A DNA stretch of 11,124 nt from Funneliformis mosseae (lineage: Eukaryota; Glomeromycota; Glomeromycetes; Glomerales; Glomeraceae): contig CAJVPP010003648.1 in NCBI GenBank assembly GCA_910592005.1, positions 1 to 11,124 of the forward strand. Reading direction: 5' to 3'. The number at the start of each line of letters is the position of its first letter. Within the stretch, counting starts at the first letter, position 1. Below, in pieces: positions 1-7,730 of this stretch. Below the pieces are notes generated by a model. The model saw nothing but the letters and a program-made list of their open reading frames with translations, did no database searches and was not told the DNA's origin. Position numbers and translations under genes: made by a program.

Positions 1-2
1 TT

Positions 3-155
3 CAAATGAATGAAGCAAATGAAAATGAAATAGAATATTTATCTACAAGTGAGGAAATATCAGAAGAAGATAATGAAAATTATAATATTGATGAAACTGA
101 TGAAGAAAATAATGATAATTATAATGAAGATGAAGATAAAGATAAAGATAAATAA
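3..155 (+). pseudogene. Acidic open frame of a flanking gene, 5' end outside the window
   Basis: An open frame enters from the left edge and runs about 50 codons to TAA at 153-155. It is dominated by Glu, Asp, Asn and Lys and ends in a DEDKDKDK run, so this part is a charged, probably disordered segment. I recognise no domain. The stop lies three bases before the retroelement's outer LTR tip. If everything from 159 to 10184 is removed, the same frame continues at 10185 into coding-like sequence. The TAA may therefore be a CAA-to-TAA change inside a longer gene rather than its natural end. The alternative is that this is simply the C-terminus of a separate gene. Coding character is supported by amino-acid bias only. 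Confidence 0.5.
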
Positions 156-158
156 TAT
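155..158. repeat. Candidate target-site duplication, left copy (ATAT)
   Basis: ATAT directly precedes the outer LTR tip TGTTAA, and the same ATAT follows the other outer tip TTAACA at 10181-10184. Ty3/gypsy integrases commonly make 4-6 bp duplications. Four bases in AT-rich DNA is weak evidence alone; frame continuity of the flanks is the extra support. Confidence 0.45.
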
Positions 159-336
159 TGTTAATGTGCAATTCTTGCGAATTGTGACAGTTAGACGGGA
201 TGTTCAAGTGGTGATCTTTTTAAGTTACGTAGTGACTCAATTCAATTTATCTCAAGATTTATAATCTGCACAGTAGTGTATTCACGATAAGACTAGGAGC
301 AAGGTGGCTCAATTGATTCAGATGTATAATAATATA

Positions 337-342
337 TTTATT
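337..342 (-). promoter_or_regulatory. AATAAA polyadenylation-type signal in LTR A
   Basis: AATAAA on the minus strand lies in a stretch conserved in all three LTR copies (3024-3029 and 9996-10001 in the others), downstream of the TATA-like box. This is where an R-region poly(A) signal would be expected. Confidence 0.5.
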
Positions 343-481
343 GATAGTAATAAAAATAAAGATAAGAGATAATAATAGAAAAATAAGAAAATAAGAAAGA
401 ATACGAAAAGAAATCAAAAGGTTTAGAGTACTAAGTGAGATGTTAGGCTAGGCGCCTCTACAAGAACTACTAGATGTGTAT

Positions 482-522
482 CTAAAAGCAAGACTAAAGG
501 AAAACTAAAAGTGAATTAAAAG
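482..522 (-). repeat. Four phased CTTTTAG-type motifs in LTR A
   Basis: On the minus strand, 522-516 (CTTTTAA), 511-505 (CTTTTAG), 500-494 (CCTTTAG) and 488-482 (CTTTTAG) are spaced 11, 11 and 12 nt apart. Copy B has the same array with all four motifs intact. They lie just downstream of the TATA-like box, so they would be in the promoter-proximal or early transcribed part. Confidence 0.6.
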
Positions 523-554
523 CGAACTACTGTTTACATGATTCTATTGCTTTT

Positions 555-562
555 TATTTATA
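555..562 (-). promoter_or_regulatory. TATA-like box of LTR A
   Basis: TATAAATA on the minus strand is conserved at the same LTR position in copy B (9774-9781). Position between the upstream repeats and the AATAAA signal fits a core promoter at the U3/R border. AT richness makes chance matches common. Confidence 0.45.
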
Positions 563-578
563 TTAAATTAATACATAA

Positions 579-680
579 ATGGATATAACAAATAAATCAA
601 ATATATCTAATATGTCCGATATGTCTAAGATATCAATTATATTAAATATATCAAATATGTCTGATATATCTAACATTTAG
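579..680 (-). repeat. Degenerate GATATA/CATATC short-repeat block in U3 of LTR A
   Basis: About 100 bp is made of variant 8-10-nt units such as GATATATTTGA and GACATATC, on the upstream side of the TATA-like box. The corresponding block in LTR B is 9644-9755. An enhancer-like binding array is possible; no factor can be named. Confidence 0.55.
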
Positions 681-725
681 ATCTGCAATATGTTGCATCA
701 TGTTCGTCAATCAAATCCTATTACA

Positions 726-738
726 TTACTTCTCGCTT
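726..738 (-). promoter_or_regulatory. Polypurine tract of copy A
   Basis: On the minus strand AAGCGAGAAGTAA directly precedes the LTR start TGTAAT. A purine-rich run touching the 3' LTR is the plus-strand primer site of LTR retroelements. It is interrupted by one C and one T, and it overlaps the last codons of the third ORF. Confidence 0.6.
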
Positions 739-1178
739 AAGATTTCTGCTCCAGTAGAAAGATTTAAAGCTTCAATTACCAGAGCTTGATATTTAGTAAT
801 TTTTAAGCGTCTAATCATCGTTAGAGTAAGCAACTGAGTACTAAAGATTTGTTGGACTCCAAGATGTTCAAATAAATAAAAGACTCATACGGCAGTTCGA
901 TAATAATGTGTAGTAATAGTAGATACTTGTACTGTACGTTGTGCAGGGGTATTAGTTTTATCTTTGAGAAGTTGTCCTAAATAAAAGGAATTGACAAGTG
1001 ATAAAAGTCAATTACTCATGCGTGTAGATCGTAAGAGAGCTCGGTAAGTAGTTTGCACTTTTTGTGATAATGTTATATTATCTTTATAAGGTTCTAGATT
1101 CTGAGGAGTTATAGTCGAAGATACTGTCGTATATTTCAGTTGTTCCAATACAATTTCGAAATTATCCAGTACAGCCAT
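726..1178 (-). pseudogene. Third ORF of copy A (150 codons, two TGA breaks), unknown function
   Basis: From ATG at 1178-1176 one frame runs 150 codons to TAA at 728-726, the base before the LTR. Only two stops interrupt it: TGA at codon 57 (1010-1008) and TGA at codon 98 (887-885). Both are also in copy B. The product would be soluble and helical-looking, with no signal peptide or convincing membrane span, so it does not look like an envelope protein. The second half (around YYRTAV, FYLFEHLG, LTMIRRL) resembles in style a Glomeromycotina repeat-protein family I recall without a functional name. It occupies the env position after integrase, in the integrase frame, 69 nt after that gene's stop. 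Ancestral codons at the TGAs could be CGA or TGG. Confidence 0.65.
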
Positions 1179-1247
1179 TGTAAAATTTTTTTTTAAAAAA
1201 TAGTGTTGTCAAGGTCCTAACTATGTCTATTTTTATAGGAAATTTCG
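1179..1247 (-). other. Pol to third-ORF spacer with A/T tract
   Basis: These 69 nt separate the integrase stop from the third-ORF ATG and contain several stops in frame. Next to the ATG lies T6A9T4 (copy B has the equivalent T4A10T4 tract), which can fold on itself weakly or act as an A-rich leader. No ORF. Confidence 0.6.
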
Positions 1248-2528
1248 TCAACTGATGATGACTTGTGGAGTCCATTCAGATCTTTCTAAATATGGTTTTA
1301 AAAGATCAGCATGTACCGGGTTCTTTTTAACTCGTTCATCTATTATATGTAATTTATATGTATCAGGTTGTACAATATTATATATGTAGAATGGTCTATC
1401 AAATTTATCTTTAAATTTGTCACCATGTACGTGTGATTGTGATACATTAAACATTAACACTTTGTCACCAATTTGGTAATTTACGCCAGGGTGATTTTTG
1501 TTGTAACGTTCCTGTTGCTGTTGCTGTCGTTGTAGGATATTTGGTTGTGCATCAAGTCTTCTTTGTTCTAATTGGGCTGAAATTAATTGATAGTGTTTGT
1601 CTATTGCTTGTGAAAGGTTACTTTCAGGTGAAGGACGTCATAACTGTAAATCAATTAGTAGTGTGGCTTTCCTTTCATATAATAACTCAAAGGGCTTTAA
1701 TTTTGTCGTTTCTTGCTGTACTGTTCAATAAGCAAATAGAGCTGAAGGTAAATATAAATCCCATTCACCTTCATGTTATCCTGCATATTTAGCGAAAATA
1801 TTACAGAGAGTCCTATTAAACCGTTCGGTTAATCTGTTGGTCTGAAGATAATATGGAGATGATAATCTATGTTTGGTTCCCACAATATACATAAGAGCAT
1901 TAATTAACTCGTTTTGAAAGGACGTAGCTCTATCTGTTAAGATTTCCTTTGGTGTACCATATCGACAAATGATTTCACCATAAATGAATTATGCCGTTGT
2001 TTGAGAGGTATAATCAGGAGTTGCAGCAGCTTCCACCCATTTGATAAGATATTTGGTGGCAACTATAATGTATCTGTTTCCTTTAGTAGTTTGAGGAAGG
2101 GGTCCTACATAGTCTATGCCAACACGGTCAAAGAGTTATCCAACGGGTATTGAATGTAAAGGTTCCATCTGTTTAGGTCTCCCTTGTCGCTGGCAAACAT
2201 CACATGTTTTTATCCAATTATCAATTACTCAATACATATTTGGCCAATAATACTTAGAAGCTATTTTATTGTAGGTTATATCGCAGCCTAAATGTCCTCC
2301 TAAAGGTTCATTATGTATATTATAGATCAATGTTTCGACTTCAGTAGTTTTGATGACTAATAAGGGTTGTGAAAGTTGTTTTTGATTTCTATGATAAAGT
2401 TGTTGATTTTTGATAAAATATTTAAAAGATTGTTTTTGAATTTCAAGTTGTTATACGGGTGTGGTATTCGGTGGGTAAGTTAAAATATTAAGGAAATTGT
2501 AAAGTTGGTTATAGATTTCTAAATCCAT
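1248..2528 (-). pseudogene. Integrase of copy A, single frame with point stops
   Basis: From ATG at 2528-2526 one frame of 427 codons runs to TGA at 1250-1248 without net indel. It holds the zinc-binding His pair (IHNEPLGGHLG) and CDVC, then the catalytic core with Asp in GIDYVGPL, Asp in ILTDRATSFQN and Glu in LTERFNRT, then a Gln-rich stretch and the C-terminal VNYQIGDKVLMF region. Seven internal stops are visible: four TAA at former Gln codons and three TGA (after NMY, after AY at 1727-1725, after LQL at 1640-1638). Copy B has CGA at the LQL site and CAA or CAG at the TAA sites. HPQTNG became YLQTNR by transitions. No chromodomain follows. Catalytic residues survive but the gene cannot make full-length protein. 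Confidence 0.85.
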
Positions 2529-2912
2529 TTTAGTTGTTAGAGCTGTCAGTCATACTGCTGACACTTAAGCTTTTACTCCTTTATGTGGTTATTCTTTGAA
2601 TTGTAATTTAAATGGTGAGGGAGGGAAGTCGAGATAAAGCATCTGCGTTTAAATGTATTTTTCCTTTTCTGTATCTAATTTTATAGGGGAATTCTATAAT
2701 ACTAATGATCCATCTCATAAATTTTCTGGGTGGATCCGGTTTATTAAATAACCATTGTAATGCTGCGTGGTCGGTGACTAGTTCAAAGGGTTGATAAAGT
2801 AGGTACAACCTAAAATGTTCCATTCTCCAAATGGCAGCTAAACATTCTAATTCAGTAGATGCATAGTTTCGTTCAGCATTATTTAGACTTCGACTAGCAT
2901 ATGCAATAACGC
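2529..2912 (-). pseudogene. RNase H fragment of copy A plus linker to integrase
   Basis: Minus-strand coding runs from the junction at about 2912 through IAYASRSLNNAE, the catalytic Glu in ELECLAAIW, Asp in VTDHAALQW and Asp in NADALSRL to TAA at 2610-2608. The first RNase H Asp and everything upstream are missing. The stop comes from a one-base frame change just before the linker that copy B shares. In the integrase frame the 2607-2529 linker carries TAA, TAA and TGA, also shared. Here Trp stays intact in FMRWII, where copy B has TAG. Confidence 0.85.
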
Positions 2913-2916
2913 GCCT
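2908..2916. other. Junction between truncated copy A and truncated 5' LTR of copy B
   Basis: Left of here, minus-strand RNase H coding reads IAYAS. Right of here, plus-strand LTR sequence starts with GCGCCTGGCCTAAC, matching LTR A at 449-435 on the minus strand. The RNase H frame can plausibly extend to CGCGTT, so the two parts meet at a GCGC microhomology. No filler DNA is evident. Confidence 0.7.
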
Positions 2917-3208
2917 GGCCTAACATCTCACTTAGTACTCTAAACCTTTTGATTTCTTTTCGTATTCTTTCTTATTTTCTTATTTTTTTATTATTATCTC
3001 TTATCTTTATTTTTATTACTATCAATAAATATATTATTATACATCTGAATCAATCGAGTCACCTTGCTCCTAGTCTTATTGTGAATACACTACTGTGCAG
3101 ATTATAAATCTTGAGATAAATTGAATTGAGTCACTACGTAAACTTAAAAAGATCATCACTCGAATACCTTGTCTAACTGTCACAATTCGCAAGGATTGCA
3201 CGTTAACA
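2911..3208 (+). repeat. Truncated 5' LTR of copy B (downstream half only)
   Basis: This matches the last roughly 300 bp of the LTRs (compare 9886-10180), ending TTAACA at 3208. U3 with its repeat block, TATA-like box and CTTTTAG motifs is absent. It is visibly closer to LTR A than to LTR B (for example AAACCTTTTGATTTC, which differs in LTR B), though it shares single bases with LTR B against LTR A. AATAAA is at 3024-3029. Confidence 0.85.
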
Positions 3209-3226
3209 TTTAGTGATGACGACAGG
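3209..3226 (+). promoter_or_regulatory. Candidate primer-binding site
   Basis: The first bases after the LTR read TTTAGTGATGACGACAGG. A tRNA primer site normally starts TGG within a few bases of the LTR. Here TAG could be a decayed TGG, leaving TGATGACGAC as tRNA acceptor complement. I cannot name the tRNA. The leader 3227-3267 shows nothing else clear beyond a weak CAGGA/TCCTG hairpin. Confidence 0.3.
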
Positions 3227-3267
3227 ACTTCCTTTTCCTGTTTATGTAGTACTATGAGAAATACCCT

Positions 3268-3561
3268 ATGAATAACTTTAGAGAATTGATAAAATACCAA
3301 AGGACTCATTCTTCTATACACAACAAATCGGAACGTAACTTTAGAAAAGCTGCTACTTCTGTCTTAACTGACAATCCATCCTGTATTACTTGTAACCCAC
3401 CTCTGAAGGAAATCCCTCCAGCTTTTCTCAATTTCTTTGATTGGGCACAGAAAGTCTTAGGAGTAATATTATATACTAGTAAAAGTTTAAAAGCCTTTCA
3501 AATCGCAATCTCTGCAAAAAACCACTGGTATACAAGAAATATATTATTAGCAGACGCTTAA
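3268..3561 (+). pseudogene. gag: Gag N-terminal part, frame 1
   Basis: ATG at 3268 opens 97 codons, ending with TAA at 3559-3561. It lies where the N-terminus of Gag is expected, 59 nt after the LTR. The product is mixed charge with a pair of cysteines (CITC) and a proline-rich turn, with no domain I can name. The main gag frame (frame 2) opens at 3551, overlapping by 11 nt, so one +1 step around GCT TAA joins them. A one- or two-base indel is the simplest reason. Copy A lacks this region, so no comparison is possible. Confidence 0.55.
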
Positions 3562-5479
3562 AACTTTGAGATACAAGCAAGTACCAATACCAACCTTTGA
3601 GCGAGCCATTGAATACTGTTTTTGAGCTCAAACTGAAACTGAATTATTCCAGAAGAAATATCGAGGCGATTTACTTAATTACCTTAATATATCCCTTTTA
3701 AATATAAATCATAATTCTTCTCCGTCTAGAATGACTAAACCCTCGATGAGCCGTAGAAATAGTGTTACCTCTGAATCAGTAAAAGATCTGATTTCTCAGA
3801 CAAATTATCCACCTGAGGAAACTATCATTACAGACGTTACTCTAAGTGGAAAGGATCCTGAAAAATGAACCCTAAGCTTTGACAACTCCACTTTTAGCCT
3901 ATATTGAGAAACTGGAAAGCCATCTAAACTAACCTATATGAAATCTTCTGATGAGGAAGATACCACTGCTAATAAAAAGGATGTTCGCTTCTCACGTTCC
4001 TCTCGGTTAAAAGCTGATCATTCACGAGGCTCACGCAAAAATAGAAGGTTAAAAGATAAGAAAAATGGTAAACTAAAGAACCATCGCTCTCCCTCCTATT
4101 ATGATAGTTCTTCATCTTCTTCTAGTTCTAGCTTGGAAGATAGTAACTCATAAAGTGATGATAAAGATCCTTTTAATGCTGATAATGCTAAGGATAATGA
4201 CGAAAGACAACTCTTCCAGATAATGAAAGGCTTTCAGACTGTCTTTAAAAGTGTTAGATTTAGTGGATCACGAGAAGCTAAGTTCGTAGACTTACCAATA
4301 TTTAAGGGTGGAGACCAAGACCCTAGAGAATGGTTGGAAAGATATAATCATGCTGAAGATGCGAATGGAATTTCTGATAGACAACGTCTTACATTAGTCT
4401 CTTCATTTCTAAAAGGATCAGCCCTTACTTGGTATAACAAAACTAAGAATGAAAAAGATTTGTGATATTGGGATAATTCTTGCAATCAACAACATAAATA
4501 CTGATCCTTTGTTTACCACTTCTTGAAGCATTATTGTATAATACATAGAAGAACTTAATGGCATTCCGCACTTAGACAATGTAAGCAACGCCCTGGATAA
4601 TCTGTAGAAGATTATGCTGCAGATATTGAATCACTATACCTCAAACTTGATTCAGATTATAACACACCAGAGGACAAGAAAATTGAACAGTTCTTACAAG
4701 GACTTTGACCTGAGTTTCTAACCGCAGTAGCTGCTGCTGCACCTCGTGATTTAGAAGAAGTAATTAATCGAGCTAGAGCTGTTGAGGCTATTCTCTCTAA
4801 AGATAGCATTCTATCAGGCTATTCTCTCAGTAAAACCTATCTGAATCAACACGATGAGGAAACAGAGTGAGAGAAGATTCCTAACATGCAACAATTAATT
4901 AAGGAAAGTAATGAAAAACTAATGAAGGAAGTTAAACAACTATTAAGTACTACTACTAACCTACGAAATGATAGTCATAGTCATCCAGCGCACAATAATG
5001 CCAATTGGAGGAACGGTAATAACAATGGTAATCAAGTATGTTATAATTGCAACTGACCTGAACACATTGCTAAAAATTGTAAAGCACGAAATAATCAAGA
5101 TGGTAGTCAAAATAATTTCCAACAGAATAGGAATAATACATATCAGAACGAAAATAGGTGTTTTACTTGTAAGCGAAGAGGACACATGGCTAAAAACTGT
5201 AATACCATACCTACTGAACCCTGCCTACACTGTCACCAGCTTGGACATTGGGGAAACTTATGTCCAACAAAGCTAACACTAAATTTCCATAATAGTCAAC
5301 CACAATCTAGTCAAACAAGTCAACGAGCTGCTTTATCACAAGGGAGTTCAATGTATAATACTTCAAATATGTTTTTACCACCTCTTTCTTTATAGCTTTC
5401 TATGATGTTTCCTTTTAATAATGTCTTTACCGCTATTAGCAACCCTTCTAATCTATCGAATCAGTCTTTAAACTACTAA
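3551..5479 (+). pseudogene. gag: Gag: retrotransposon capsid domain and three CCHC zinc knuckles
   Basis: Frame 2 runs to TAA at 5477-5479. First comes a basic/serine segment (about 3940-4153, with a Ser run before TAA at 4151). The capsid-type region is at 4220-4800 (FKGG.DPREWLERY, FLKGSALTWY, SVEDYAADIESLYLK, FLQGL). Three CX2CX4HX4C knuckles lie at 5039-5080, 5159-5200 and 5222-5263. Knuckle 1 has a TGA and Glu in place of the usual Gly before His; knuckles 2 and 3 are intact. I count about a dozen stops in this frame, mostly TGA, such as 3623, 4463 and the one before PEF near 4689. They fit former CGA, CAA or TGG codons. The frame ends two codons past a slippery heptamer, so Gag termination and frameshifting to pol are coupled. 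Confidence 0.85.
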
Positions 5480-5505
5480 GGGTACCTCTAGAGGATGAGA
5501 GTACC
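5467..5505 (+). promoter_or_regulatory. Programmed -1 ribosomal frameshift signal between gag and pol
   Basis: TTTAAAC at 5467-5473 is read T TTA AAC in the gag frame, the X XXY YYZ pattern. Gag stops two codons later at 5477-5479. The -1 frame is exactly the pol frame (frame 1). It is open only from 5446 and has no early ATG. After a 7-nt spacer a hairpin forms: GGTAC 5481-5485 with GTACC 5501-5505, bulged C 5486, TCT 5487-5489 with AGA 5498-5500, and an 8-nt loop. Heptamer, spacer and stem all match known -1 frameshift signals. A pseudoknot was not found by eye. Confidence 0.7.
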
Positions 5506-5862
5506 AGTCATTATTTAAATCCCTCAAATGAAATTGATATACCTAAAGCTGTAGAAGCTGTATACTGTTATGCCTTTGTGGATGGTAAACCTATTTATTT
5601 GATCCTAGATTCAGGATCTGCTGGAAGTGTTATGTCAAAAAGTTTCTTACAACAATTAAATAGAAAAATTGAAGGCCCATCCATGATTACTATGATTAAT
5701 ATACAAGGAGGACGCTCGTGACCATTGGGAAAAGTTACTAATGTTCTAATCCAAATTAATGATGTAGAGATTCCCATTGATGTCGATATAATGGAGTCTA
5801 ATAATTACTATATCATAGCTGGAAACGACTGGTTAACAAAATGTCGTGGACGACTTTATTAG
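5474..5862 (+). pseudogene. pro: Aspartic protease domain of pol
   Basis: Pol frame (frame 1) directly after the slippery site. The active-site motif LILDSGSAGSVMS has its Asp at 5608-5610. Downstream GKVTNVLIQIN and IIAGNDWL fit the second half of a retropepsin domain (the usual ILG.DWL motif). Stops are TGA inside GGRS.PLG (5719-5721) and TAG at 5860-5862. The protease would release Gag and Pol parts from the frameshift fusion inside the particle. The fold dimerises in known retropepsins. The active site is intact, the reading frame is not. Confidence 0.8.
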
Positions 5863-6462
5863 GATTGTCACAAATTTATTTTTCAATGGAATCAAAAAGA
5901 ACATCAAGTTCCTATGACTTGTTGGAAAAAATCTCAGTTTGATAAGTTTCAACAACCTACCCCAATTATCACAAGCTCGATAAATGATAAATATGAAGAT
6001 GAAAATTTGATAACACAACGGCATTACATGATATTAGGGGATAATGAAGAAGAACCTATCTTAACCATAAGTAACTCTAAACAAGTAATAGTTCAAAAAC
6101 AAACATATTTACCACAATACTTCGAGAGTCTTAACCAGAAATTCAAATGCTAACCTCCTGAAAATTCAAGCTGAAAATACCACTGGCGAGGCCCAGGAAG
6201 TAGATGTTGGTGTTATAAATGACTTGACCAAACTGAAGACACCTGCCCTTTATGCCAGAAAGAATGGGAGCATTGGCAGTTATTACAAAATATTCCTGAG
6301 GAAGAACTGGCTAAGATCAATTCATATACTCATCTAGATCAACGATAACAAAAAGAATTACAGCGGTTCTTACAGGCCCATACTAAGGCATTTGCCAATG
6401 ATTTGTCACAATTAGGTCATACTGCTATTGAGAAACATCACATCCTGATCAAGAATCCTCTT
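5863..6462 (+). pseudogene. Pol linker between protease and RT with a cysteine cluster
   Basis: The pol frame continues for about 200 codons with four obvious stops (TAA 6151, TGA 6172, TGA 6220, TAA before QKELQ near 6349). The first half (5914-6150) is acidic and polar. The notable part is 6205-6255, CWC then ten codons then CPLC, a CXC-X10-CXXC arrangement that could hold a zinc ion. It is followed by a Trp-rich helix (EWEHWQLL). I know of no such module as standard in gypsy Pol, where this stretch is usually a plain linker. No second copy is in the window, so conservation cannot be tested. Confidence 0.6.
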
Positions 6463-7100
6463 CTAATACGACAACGAGTATACTGAGTTGCACCTTTAGA
6501 ACAGGAATTTATCAAGGAAGAAATTAATTGAATGTTGAAATACAATCTCATCCAACCGTCTGAAAGTCCTTGAGCTTCACCTGTTGTTCTGATACAAAAG
6601 AAAAATAGAAGTCTACGTTTTTGTGTTGATTATCAAAAATTAAACAATATCATTAGGAGAGATGGGTATCCACTACCACGAATTGACAAACTATTAGATA
6701 TGTTTAGACATTCTAAGTATTTCTCTACTTTAGACTTAGCTAGTAGATACTGGCAAGTAGCGATAGAAGCAGAAGATCAAGCAAAGACTGCCTTCATCAC
6801 AAGTCAAGGGTTATACAAATTCAAGGTTATGTCCTTTGGATTAACAAATGCACTGGCCACTTTTCAGCGACTAATAAACAAAGTTTTTAAAGAAGAAATT
6901 AGGCAGTTCGTAGCAGTATATCTAGACGACATCATTATATTCTCTTCCACCTTTGAGAAACACATGCAACATTTAAAACACATTTTTGGAAAATTAGAAA
7001 AGGCAGGATTAAAACTTGGCAAGGATAAATGCGAGTTTTGCAAACTAGAACTTGCATTTCTGGGATATATTGTTAGCGGACAAGGAGTTTCACCAGACCT
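6463..7100 (+). pseudogene. pol: Reverse transcriptase domain of pol
   Basis: Frame 1 carries the gypsy RT motifs in order: VAPLEQEFIKEEI, SPVVLIQKKNRSLRFCVDY, YPLPRID, first catalytic Asp in FSTLDLA (6733-6735), FGLTNALATFQ, and YLDD (6919-6930). Stops: TGA at 6484, 6529 and 6571, the last at the Trp of the usual SPWASP. The usual MPFG and NAPATF are MSFG and NALATF, each explained by one C-to-T change. From 6574 the frame is open to 7108. A missing C near 7099 then moves the frame to 3: GAC CTA replaces GAC CCT, and TAG at 7108-7110 follows. The catalytic triad residues remain. Confidence 0.9.
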
Positions 7101-7730
7101 ATTAAAATAGATAAGATTAAACACTTTCTAATTCCGAAAAACATCACGAAACTTAGGGGATTCCTTGGATTAGCCTCCTACTATCGTAAGTTTATTCAAG
7201 AATTTTCAATCAAGGCTGCTCCTCTACATATATTATTGCGAAAAGAAACCCCTTTTGAGTGAACTTCATCTCAACAGGAAGTGTTTGAACATTTAAAAAA
7301 TTGTTTGATTACAGCACCAATCCTCATATATCCAGACTTCAAGCGAAAATTTTTATTATTTACTGATGGATCTTATGTAGGACTTGGGGCAGTACTAGCA
7401 CAATTAGACGACCAAAATAGAGAGCATATCGTTGCATATGCTAGCCGAAGTCTGAATAATGCTGAACAAAATTATGTGCCTACAGAATTAGAATGTCTCA
7501 CTGCCATTTGGGGAATGGAACATTTTAGGTTGTACTTACTTTATCAACCATTTGAGTTAGTCATCGACCATGCAGTATTACAATGGTTATTTAATAAACC
7601 GGATCCACCCAGAAAATTTATGAGATAGATCATTAGAATCATAGAGTTTCCCTACAAAATTAGATATAGAAAAGGAAAAATACATTCAAACGCAGATGCT
7701 TTATCTCGACTTTCCTCCCTTACCATTTAA
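7101..7730 (+). pseudogene. pol: RT thumb/connection and RNase H domain of pol
   Basis: Frame 3 continues with the typical KLRGFLGLASYYRKFI segment, TGA at the Trp of PFEW, then RNase H: Asp in FTDGSY (7365), Glu in ELECL (7491), Asp in VIDHAV (7566), Asp in NADALSR (7695). All four catalytic acids are present. TAG replaces the Trp that copy A keeps in FMRWII (7626-7628). TAA at 7728-7730 follows a one-base frame change shared with copy A. RNase H would remove RNA from the RNA-DNA hybrid and create the polypurine primer. Confidence 0.9.

Larger units (their letters stand above)
159..725 (-). repeat. 3' LTR of copy A
   Basis: On the minus strand the LTR begins TGTAATAGG (725 downward) and ends TTAACA (at 159), giving TG...CA ends. 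It matches the 588-bp LTR of copy B (9593-10180) along its length with scattered transitions and small indels. It contains, in LTR order, a GATATA-type repeat block (about 680-579), a TATA-like box (562-555), four phased CTTTTAG-type motifs (522-482), a TA-rich R region and AATAAA (342-337). Confidence 0.88.
159..2912 (-). mobile_element. Retroelement copy A, 5'-truncated Ty3/gypsy element
   Basis: Read on the minus strand, this carries the C-terminal part of RNase H (2912-2608), integrase (2528-1248), a third ORF (1178-726) and a 3' LTR (725-159). The 5' LTR, gag, protease, RT and the start of RNase H are missing. The truncation point abuts the truncated LTR of copy B at about 2908-2916. Compared with copy B it has fewer indels: integrase and the third ORF each remain in one frame broken only by point stops. 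It is non-functional because of those stops and the missing 5' half. Confidence 0.85.

Noticed and set aside
49..264. Plus-strand 71-codon frame at the left edge
   Set aside because: It is an out-of-frame reading of the acidic segment running into the LTR; Ile/Lys/Met bias comes from the shifted GAT/GAA repeats.
1182..1200. Intrinsic terminator-like A/T hairpin
   Set aside because: The context is eukaryotic, and the stem is pure A/T without a GC core.
1541..1792. Plus-strand open frame over the copy A integrase
   Set aside because: It is the antisense shadow of the integrase core; the minus strand carries the recognisable protein.
3222..3241. Weak CAGGA/TCCTG hairpin in the leader as a packaging or dimer signal
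   Set aside because: Five base pairs without a second copy to compare is not enough.
3076..3321. Minus-strand open frame across the truncated LTR and gag leader
   Set aside because: It lies antisense to LTR sequence, and its start resembles other antisense LTR frames such as the plus-strand one at 49-264. No independent support.
4961..5276. Overlapping open frames on both strands in the zinc-knuckle region
   Set aside because: Frame 2 holds the three CCHC knuckles; the other readings are low-complexity shadows.
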